8,303 nt of DNA. It comes from an uncultured Oscillospiraceae bacterium. Lineage in GTDB: Bacteria > Bacillota > Clostridia > Oscillospirales > Oscillospiraceae. Location of the stretch: NCBI GenBank assembly GCA_900757415.1, contig CAAENU010000170.1:1-8303 (forward strand), in the 5' to 3' direction. Each line of letters opens with the position of its first letter. The stretch's first letter is position 1. Shown here one piece after another: positions 1-3,772 of this stretch. A program made the position numbers and the translations under genes. The notes beneath the pieces were generated by a model. That model was not told the origin of the DNA, did not search any database, and was given only the letters and a program-made list of their open reading frames with translations.

Positions 1-1
1 C

Positions 2-475
2 ATGGCGGATCTGTTTGGGCGCTGGGTGCCCACCTCCTGGATCGTGGAGGTGCTGGACGCCTGCCGCAAGGCACCCCAGCACCGCTATTTGTTCCTGACA
101 AAGAACCCGGCCCGGTATCTGGAGTTGGACCACCTGGCCCTCCTGCCCCACGAAAGCAATTTCTGGTATGGCAGCACCGTGGCGAACATGGACGCGGTGG
201 GAATGTACGTCATGCAGGGTGTGAACATCAACAGCTTTTGGAGCATGGAGCCGCTGCTGGGGCCGGTGGACATGGCCGCGGCGGAGGGTTTACCGGAGTG
301 GGTGATCCTGGGCGCCGAAACCGGCAACCGACCGGACAAGGTGACGCCCGCCCGCGAGTGGGTGGACAACATCGTGGCATTTTGCGAGGAGAACGAGATC
401 CCTGTGTTCTTCAAGGAAAATCTGCGGAAGTATTTCCCGGATCTCCCTGCCTCTGCTTTCCCCTGGGAGGTGTGA
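2..475 (+). CDS. DUF5131 family protein (phage Gp37/Gp68-like), 5' truncated by window edge
   Basis: The C-terminal two thirds or so of a DUF5131 protein (formerly phage Gp37/Gp68) are present. Recognisable family segments in order are DLFGRWVP near the start, YLFLTKNP (about residues 29-36), FWYGSTV (54-60), FWSMEPLLGP (79-88), WVILGAETG (100-108) and a late VFFKENL. Family members usually carry an N-terminal cysteine-rich segment resembling a radical-SAM CxxxCxxC cluster. That part would lie upstream of base 1, so the ATG at base 2 is probably an internal methionine rather than the start. The biochemical role is not established; an Fe-S/SAM-related activity on nucleic acid is a guess from the family fold. 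The stop lies 3 bases before the next GTG start, and the end of this gene (GGGAGGT, 465-471) supplies that gene's ribosome binding site, suggesting co-translation. Confidence 0.85.
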   Translation: MADLFGRWVPTSWIVEVLDACRKAPQHRYLFLTKNPARYLELDHLALLPHESNFWYGSTVANMDAVGMYVMQGVNINSFWSMEPLLGPVDMAAAEGLPEWVILGAETGNRPDKVTPAREWVDNIVAFCEENEIPVFFKENLRKYFPDLPASAFPWEV

Positions 476-478
476 GCC

Positions 479-736
479 GTGGAAAACACCGAGAAAGTGG
501 AGATCGGTTACACCGTGCCGAAAGAACGCTGGCAGGAAGCAGCCGAGAACCTGGAGGAACTGGGGAACGTGCTGGCCGCTGGATTTCTGAAACAGAACAA
601 GGACGGGCGCGGGAAAGAGGACGCAGACGCGCTTATGGCGGACATTGTGCTGGCCTGCATGGCGCTCCATCATGTGGCGGAGTTCGCTACGGACAAATGC
701 CGGATCATTCCGCTGCCCGGCAAGAACGGAGGTTAA
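479..736 (+). CDS. Small hypothetical phage protein (85 aa, helical)
   Basis: I do not recognise this protein. It starts with GTG at 479, 7 bases after a good GGGAGGT site (465-471) and 3 bases after the upstream stop, and it ends 1 base before the ASCH gene. The sequence is mostly charged and helix-prone. A first helix runs over about residues 14-40 (KERWQEAAENLEELGNVLAAGF), a Lys/Gly/Asp-rich linker follows, and a second, more hydrophobic helix (about 51-70, ALMADIVLACMALHHVAEF) contains a Cys and two His residues. There is no signal peptide or clear transmembrane segment. Two amphipathic helices around a hinge would suit a small oligomeric accessory protein, but no function can be assigned. 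Tight packing within the phage cluster supports it being real. Confidence 0.75.
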   Translation: MENTEKVEIGYTVPKERWQEAAENLEELGNVLAAGFLKQNKDGRGKEDADALMADIVLACMALHHVAEFATDKCRIIPLPGKNGG

Positions 737-737
737 T

Positions 738-1127
738 ATGCTGGCTGTGCTTATGAGCATGAAACCGGAGTGGTGGGAGAAGATCCTGGACGGCGAAAAA
801 AAGTTGGAAATCCGAAAGACACACCCGCAAAATGAAAGGCTTGAATGGCCCGTGACCGTTCTGGTGTACGTCAGCGGCACCGGAGCGGTGCAAGGTCAAT
901 TCCTTTGCCCTGGGGAAGTATCATACCGAACCATGCAAGACCTGGAAGAAATGTCATGTGTTTCGCGTGAGGATCTGCTGAAATACGCAAAAGGCAGGCG
1001 GCTTTCCGGCTGGATCGTCCAGTCACCGGAGAAGTTCGACGCGCCCAGCCATCTGGCAGAGTTCGGCCTGGACCGTCCGCCCATGTCGTGGCAGTATGTG
1101 GAGATCCCGGACGCGGCGGAGGAATAG
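738..1127 (+). CDS. ASCH-domain protein
   Basis: This is a 129-residue single-domain protein of the ASCH (ASC-1 homology) family, a PUA-related beta-barrel fold thought to bind RNA or modified nucleotides. Some bacterial members (YqfB type) hydrolyse N4-acetylcytidine. Signature features are the N-terminal LMSMKPEWWEKILDGEKKLEIRK stretch (about residues 5-27) with the conserved G19, K21/K22, E24 and R26, and the C-terminal LDRPPMSWQYVE, typical of phage ASCH proteins. The ATG at 738 is chosen because GGAGG (728-732) sits 5 bases upstream and the preceding gene stops at 736; an in-frame upstream ATG at 645 would overlap that gene heavily and has no family homology. Phage ASCH genes are common among accessory genes near late regulators. 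A role in RNA or nucleoside modification during infection is inferred, and the substrate is unknown. Confidence 0.85.
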   Translation: MLAVLMSMKPEWWEKILDGEKKLEIRKTHPQNERLEWPVTVLVYVSGTGAVQGQFLCPGEVSYRTMQDLEEMSCVSREDLLKYAKGRRLSGWIVQSPEKFDAPSHLAEFGLDRPPMSWQYVEIPDAAEE

Positions 1128-1130
1128 AAA

Positions 1131-1406
1131 ATGTTTGTTATCATGGACGAAATAAGCCCATGGCCGCCTGTGAACTGTAACGACTGCCGGAACGTGAGTT
1201 GCACGGAGGCGGAGCAGGAAAAGGCCATGGGGAAACCACCGCATATTTGCCGGGAATACAAAAAGCGGGTTTTTCACGGCACGAACAAGCGCGGCTTTCA
1301 TAGCTGCCTGCACCCCTGCGTCGATTGCATAAAAGACCGCTTCCGAAAGTTTGAAAGCCGGGGGAAAAAGCGGGAACGCATGATCAAGAACGGAGCGGAG
1401 AAGTGA
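1131..1406 (+). CDS. Cysteine-rich hypothetical protein (91 aa), possible zinc binder
   Basis: No family is recognised. The protein has seven cysteines in a small basic chain. C16-x2-C19-x4-C24 forms a first cluster, C40 lies in the middle (HIC), and C59-x3-C63-x2-C66 forms a second, with His at 38, 57 and 61 nearby. Paired CxxC-type clusters about 40 residues apart are what a small zinc-binding fold looks like. The last quarter is strongly basic (KDRFRKFESRGKKRER), suggesting nucleic-acid contact. The start ATG follows GGAGGA (1118-1123) by 7 bases, and only 3 bases separate it from the ASCH stop. It overlaps the next, also cysteine-rich, gene by 4 bases (GTGA), so the two are probably translated together. 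Function is unknown. Confidence 0.75.
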   Translation: MFVIMDEISPWPPVNCNDCRNVSCTEAEQEKAMGKPPHICREYKKRVFHGTNKRGFHSCLHPCVDCIKDRFRKFESRGKKRERMIKNGAEK

Positions 1407-1588
1407 AAGCAGAAAAGCCACCGGCAAGCCCACAATGTACGGACTGCCAACTCTGGAAATATGGCGCTGTGTCCTGCGCCCGCTTTAATCTGCGCTATGC
1501 GCTGAATGAAATGTTAAAAGAACTCCCGTTCTTTTGCAGAACGGCGGAGGGAAAAATTGTTTGCCCGCATAAGGAGGCAAAGAAATAA
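1403..1588 (+). CDS. Cysteine-rich mini-protein (61 aa), possible zinc binder
   Basis: This unrecognised short protein has five cysteines: C12-x2-C15, C25, C45 and C54 (CPH). The opening QCTDCQLWKYGAVSC echoes the NCNDCRNVSC start of the preceding gene, so the two may be distant relatives, a duplicated zinc-ribbon-like module or partners. Translation starts at GTG 1403, overlapping the upstream TGA by 4 bases, with CGGAG (1391-1395) about 7 bases upstream. A 1-base gap separates its stop from the DUF1064 start, whose ribosome binding site AAGGAGG (1571-1577) lies inside this gene's last codons. The tight coupling and cysteine conservation pattern argue that it is expressed, but no activity can be named. 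Confidence 0.7.
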   Translation: MKAEKPPASPQCTDCQLWKYGAVSCARFNLRYALNEMLKELPFFCRTAEGKIVCPHKEAKK

Positions 1589-1589
1589 C

Positions 1590-2120
1590 ATGGCCATAAA
1601 CGTTTCCGACCTGCCGCCGAAATACCAGGCGCAGGCCATGAAAAAGTACATGGAGCAGCAACAGCGGCGGGGGCCAGCACCTCCCGCCGAGCCGCCGCAG
1701 GATCCGGCAAAGGGTACGAAATACCACAACACCCCCACCGAGCGGGTGACAGCCTCCGGGGCCGTCCTGCATTTCGACAGCCAGAAAGAAGCCCGCAGGT
1801 TCGACGTTCTGGTTGCCCGCCAGGCAAGGGGGCAGATCCGCGATCTGCGCCTCCAGGTGGATTTCACCCTGCAGGAAGCGTTTACCGACACGGAGGGAAA
1901 GCGGGTGCGGGCGATCCGCTACAAGGCGGATTTTACATACTACCAGCCGCCAAACAGGCAGCTATACGGAAGTCATGCGCCATACTACGCAGAACAAAGC
2001 GGGGTGCCCTGGGAGTTCGTCGTGGAGGACGTAAAGAGCAAGGCCACCAGAACGGCCAAGTATGCCATGAAAAAGAAAATGCTAAAGGACCGTTTTGGGT
2101 ACGACATTACCGAGGTGTGA
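1590..2120 (+). CDS. DUF1064 family protein, PD-(D/E)XK nuclease-like (predicted phage endonuclease/resolvase)
   Basis: This 176-residue protein has the hallmark DUF1064 layout. After a Pro/Gln-rich N-terminal tail (residues 23-40) come KYHNTPTE (44-51), FDSQKEARRFD (62-72), GQIRDLRLQVDF (81-92), YKADF (111-115), VVEDVKSKATRT (144-155) and YAMKKKMLKDRFGYDITEV at the end. DUF1064 belongs to the PD-(D/E)XK nuclease superfamily. The likely metal-binding and catalytic set is E67, D114, and D147-x-K149 of the EDVK motif. Phage members are usually predicted to be Holliday-junction-type or structure-specific nucleases acting in recombination or before packaging. The start is ATG 1590, with AAGGAGG 12 bases upstream; an in-frame ATG at 1557 would overlap the previous gene and lacks a site. 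An extra segment (about 119-141) sits between the ADF and VVEDVK strands. The end abuts or overlaps the regulator gene. Confidence 0.87.
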   Translation: MAINVSDLPPKYQAQAMKKYMEQQQRRGPAPPAEPPQDPAKGTKYHNTPTERVTASGAVLHFDSQKEARRFDVLVARQARGQIRDLRLQVDFTLQEAFTDTEGKRVRAIRYKADFTYYQPPNRQLYGSHAPYYAEQSGVPWEFVVEDVKSKATRTAKYAMKKKMLKDRFGYDITEV

Positions 2121-2122
2121 GA

Positions 2123-2653
2123 ATGAGCAAAAAGACAACGGACAAAACCCTGGGCCGTGAGGCTGTCAAGGAATACCTGCAGCAGTACCACACGGCTGTG
2201 GGGAAAAAGCGGATCCTGGAGGAGCGCCACCGCGTCCTTTCCAGCGAACTGCGGGCGCCCAGTACGGGGTCCGCGTTCAGGTTGACGCCGCCGACCAAGC
2301 CGACAAAGACGGACGGATCCGTGTCCGTTGTCTTTCGGATCTCCGAAGTGGAGGACAGGATCGAGGAGCAGCGGGAGGAAATGGCCAAGGCCGTCCTGAA
2401 CGTTATGGACTTGATCGACGTATTACCGGCCAACTCCACAGAGCGCACCGTGGTGGAAATGCGGCACATAGATTGTCGGGGCTGGGATAAGATCGCAGAG
2501 GCCCTTTACATGAGCCGGTCCAATGTGTTCAACTACTACAACGCCGCCCTGGATAAAATCCTGGAGAACAAGCGCAACCGGAAACTGCTGGAGGAATACA
2601 TGGCCCGGAAGCAACAGCGGGCGGGGCCGCACGGGCGGAATAATCGCCCCTGA
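2123..2653 (+). CDS. Phage late-gene regulator with sigma-70 region 4-like HTH (RinA/ArpU/DUF1492-like)
   Basis: The protein has 176 residues. The N-terminal half is charged and helix-rich: a basic helix at about 12-45, then a Pro/Thr linker at 55-66, then a coiled-coil-like segment at 72-92. The C-terminal part (about 107-147) has the form of a sigma-70 region 4 helix-turn-helix: ERTVVEMRHIDCRGWDKIAEAL, then YMSRSNVFNYYNAALDKI as turn and recognition helix. This is the usual form of the small regulator that sits just upstream of terminase in Gram-positive phages and activates late transcription; the exact family (ArpU, RinA or DUF1492-like) cannot be fixed by eye. ATG 2123 is favoured because GAGGT (2112-2116) is 6 bases upstream; GTG 2117 in the same frame would add two residues and overlap the DUF1064 stop. 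Two TTTGGAC repeats and a -10 box follow the stop within 40 bases and are its most likely target. Confidence 0.78.
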   Translation: MSKKTTDKTLGREAVKEYLQQYHTAVGKKRILEERHRVLSSELRAPSTGSAFRLTPPTKPTKTDGSVSVVFRISEVEDRIEEQREEMAKAVLNVMDLIDVLPANSTERTVVEMRHIDCRGWDKIAEALYMSRSNVFNYYNAALDKILENKRNRKLLEEYMARKQQRAGPHGRNNRP

Positions 2654-2657
2654 AAAG

Positions 2658-2692
2658 TTTGGACGCTTTTGGACTATTGACCGTGCTATACT
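2658..2692 (+). promoter_or_regulatory. Putative phage late promoter with two TTTGGAC repeats 10 bp apart and TATACT -10 box
   Basis: TTTGGAC occurs at 2658-2664 and again at 2668-2674, exactly one helical turn apart, starting 5 bases after the regulator stop. A -10-like TATACT follows at 2687-2692. The second repeat is 12 bases from the -10, too close to be an ordinary -35, and the first is 22 bases away, too far. This fits an activator-dependent promoter in which the repeats bind the upstream regulator. The predicted start of transcription (about 2699-2701) falls at the base of the following structured RNA. Repeat and box are seen; activator binding is inferred. Confidence 0.6.
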
Positions 2693-2699
2693 GATAGCA

Positions 2700-2779
2700 T
2701 GGAAAGCAGCGCAGGGGTGAAGCCCTGAAACGAATACCGAGAACCACCAGCCGAAAGGCCGGTGGTTCTTTGCTTTCCA
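2700..2779 (+). ncRNA. Candidate structured RNA / leader: three-way junction of about 80 nt
   Basis: Three helices are visible. The closing helix pairs TGGAAAGCA (2700-2708) with TGCTTTCCA (2771-2779), 9 perfect pairs. Inside it, CAGGG (2712-2716) pairs with CCCTG (2723-2727) around a GTGAAG loop. A long arm pairs GAACCACC (2741-2748) with GGTGGTTC (2761-2768), then has one A/C mismatch and GCC/GGC closed by a GAAA tetraloop (2753-2756). The 5' end coincides with the predicted start site of the promoter just upstream. It has no tRNA-like T-loop or CCA end and no coding potential. It could be a discrete small RNA, the 5' leader of the late mRNA, or an attenuator. No known RNA family is recognised by eye. 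Confidence 0.5.
2740..2776 (+). terminator. Possible weak intrinsic terminator (long arm of the structured RNA)
   Basis: The GAACCACC/GGTGGTTC hairpin with GAAA loop is followed by TTTGCTTT, an interrupted T-rich run. It could stop transcription of the upstream accessory operon or of a short leader RNA, as tR' does in the lambda late leader. The T tract is broken by GC and is itself paired in the closing helix of the three-way junction. Terminator and junction would therefore be alternative folds, and terminator function is uncertain. Confidence 0.3.
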
Positions 2780-2873
2780 CACCATGGCCGGGGAGTGTAC
2801 CGCGGGGGCTTTCCTCCTTTCACCCTGCGCCGCTGCGGCGTGTGCATACGCGGCGGCCCGGCCTAACCCTCCC

Positions 2874-2907
2874 GCCCTGGGTGCCTTTGCCGAGGGGCAC
2901 CCAGGGC
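2874..2907. repeat. Perfect 12-bp inverted repeat / hairpin
   Basis: GCCCTGGGTGCC (2874-2885) pairs perfectly with GGCACCCAGGGC (2896-2907) around a 10-base loop. This is a very stable stem but has no T-run on either strand, so it does not look like an intrinsic terminator. Its position about 265 bases upstream of terS suits a packaging-region element or a leader-RNA structure. Confidence 0.7.
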
Positions 2908-2919
2908 ACCCGTTAAGGA

Positions 2920-2969
2920 CCCCGCACCCCCCTGTGTAGGTACTCCCCAGCAGGAAAAGCCGTGCGGGG
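2920..2969. repeat. 8-bp inverted repeat CCCCGCAC / GTGCGGGG
   Basis: CCCCGCAC (2920-2927) and GTGCGGGG (2962-2969) are perfect inverted copies separated by 34 bases. The pairing is too widely spaced for a simple hairpin protein site but suits two half-sites around a recognition or cleavage region. It lies in the expected packaging region upstream of terS. Chance occurrence in GC-rich DNA is possible. Confidence 0.45.
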
Positions 2970-3050
2970 CAAGGAAAGCCCGACGTTTTACCCTGTGAAA
3001 ACAGAAAAAAATCCGGCGGTTACGTTACGGTTTTTGAAATGCCGGGAAAG

Positions 3051-3074
3051 TTATACCCCCCTACGGGGGTATAA
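3051..3074. repeat. 24-bp near-perfect palindrome (TTATACCCCC ... GGGGGTATAA)
   Basis: TTATACCCCC (3051-3060) and GGGGGTATAA (3065-3074) are perfect 10-base inverted copies around CTAC; the centre T/A also pairs, leaving one mismatched position. As DNA it is an excellent dimer-binding site about 95 bases upstream of the terS start. It resembles the TACCCC...GGGGTA operators of CsoR-type copper repressors, although no such regulator or copper gene is present. As RNA it would form a 10-bp hairpin. Confidence 0.6.
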
Positions 3075-3153
3075 GCCGAAAAAGGAGCGGCGAAAAAAAC
3101 GAAATCGACCAAAACCGGAAAAGCGAAACCGGCGGGGCACCCTGCCGGAGCAA

Positions 3154-3161
3154 AAAGGAGG
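3154..3161 (+). promoter_or_regulatory. Ribosome binding site AAAGGAGG deciding the terS start
   Basis: This near-perfect Shine-Dalgarno sequence overlaps the first in-frame GTG (3161) and stands 8 bases before the second (3170). It therefore selects GTG 3170 as the terS start. The same eight bases are exactly complementary to CCTCCTTT at 2813-2820 in the leader. Confidence 0.7.
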
Positions 3162-3169
3162 TGGCGCCG

Positions 3170-3772
3170 GTGGCGGAAAAGAAGCAGACCGGCGGCACCG
3201 GAAAGCGGGCAAAGAGTGAAAAGCCGGTGGTGCTGTCCGGCACGGTGCCGGAGTGGTCCAGCACCACGGTGATCTCCCAGCTGCTGGGGAAAACGGTCCG
3301 CCGTGTGCAACAGCTGACCCAGGAGGGCGTCCTGGAAACAGAGATCCCGCCCGGCGGCGGTGCCCGCAAATATAGAACCTGCGCCACGGTCCAGCGTTAT
3401 GTGGCATACGTCGAGGCGAAAGCCCAGGAAACCGGCGAAAACAGCCGGGCGGCGGAGTTGACGCTGAAAAAGCTGGAGGCGGAGGTTGAACTGAAAGAAA
3501 GCCAAGGCCAGCTGCACCGCCTGAAAACGGCGATTGCAGAGGGGCGTTACCTGGCGGCAGATCACGCCACCGAGGAACTAACCGAGTTCATGGCCAGCTT
3601 TAAGAAATTCGCCATGAATATACCCCCGCGCATGGCGGGAACCATGTCCGGCTATGCGGACGCGGTGGCGATCCGCGCCATGGAAAAGGCCATGCGGAAA
3701 GAGTTGGAAAGCCTGCTGGCCGCGTTCTCTGACGGCGCGATCATGGAGGAGCGGGAGGACGCGGCGCCATGA
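3170..3772 (+). CDS. terS: Terminase small subunit (Nu1-like)
   Basis: This is the 200-residue small terminase, which binds the packaging site and loads the large subunit onto phage DNA. The N-terminus is a basic, disordered tail. Residues about 31-80 form a Nu1/MerR-like winged helix-turn-helix: SSTTVISQLLGKTVRRVQQLTQEGVL as the helices, then a Gly-rich wing (PPGGGARKY) and RTCATVQRYVAYV. Residues about 94-124 are a strongly charged amphipathic helix suited to oligomerisation, and the C-terminal third (EELTEFMASF onward) is helical and probably contacts the large subunit. GTG 3170 is chosen because AAAGGAGG is 8 bases upstream; GTG 3161 would add three residues but overlaps that site. The stop overlaps the large subunit start by 4 bases (ATGA), a usual arrangement for fixed subunit ratios. 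Its cognate DNA site should lie in the preceding 500 bases. Confidence 0.9.
   Translation: MAEKKQTGGTGKRAKSEKPVVLSGTVPEWSSTTVISQLLGKTVRRVQQLTQEGVLETEIPPGGGARKYRTCATVQRYVAYVEAKAQETGENSRAAELTLKKLEAEVELKESQGQLHRLKTAIAEGRYLAADHATEELTEFMASFKKFAMNIPPRMAGTMSGYADAVAIRAMEKAMRKELESLLAAFSDGAIMEEREDAAP

Larger units (their letters stand above)
2654..3169. other. Structured intergenic region between late regulator and terS (late promoter, leader RNA, probable cos-type packaging region)
   Basis: This is about 515 bases with no convincing gene, in a window otherwise packed to within a few bases. It holds, in order, paired repeats and a -10 box, a three-way-junction RNA candidate, a CCTCCTTT tract (2813-2820), a GC-rich stretch with short hairpins such as CGCCG/CGGCG (2828-2840), a 12-bp-stem hairpin, an inverted repeat (2920-2969), a 24-bp palindrome, and a purine tract (3077-3130) with repeated CGAAA. 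In lambda-type phages with Nu1/GpA-like terminases the cohesive-end site lies directly upstream of terS, so a cos site somewhere here is expected. No cut site can be read from the sequence alone. The HNH gene often found at this position in Gram-positive cos phages is absent. Confidence 0.6.

Noticed and set aside
645..737. Upstream in-frame ATG extending the ASCH protein by 31 residues
   Set aside because: It would overlap the preceding gene by most of the extension and lacks a ribosome binding site, whereas ATG 738 has GGAGG 5 bases upstream and begins at the family's normal N-terminus.
290..880. Minus-strand 196-residue frame opposite DUF5131, the small hypothetical and the ASCH gene
   Set aside because: It is antisense to three tightly packed + strand genes with good start sites and has no recognisable motif.
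2700..2779. tRNA or tRNA-like element
   Set aside because: It has no anticodon arm of proper size, no T-loop consensus and no acceptor end; the fold has two internal hairpins rather than a cloverleaf.
2962..3219. GTG-started 85-residue Lys/Arg-rich reading frame across the gap and into terS
   Set aside because: It has no good ribosome binding site, overlaps terS by about 50 bases, contains the 24-bp palindrome and purine tract, and its basic composition is what a purine-rich non-coding tract yields when translated.
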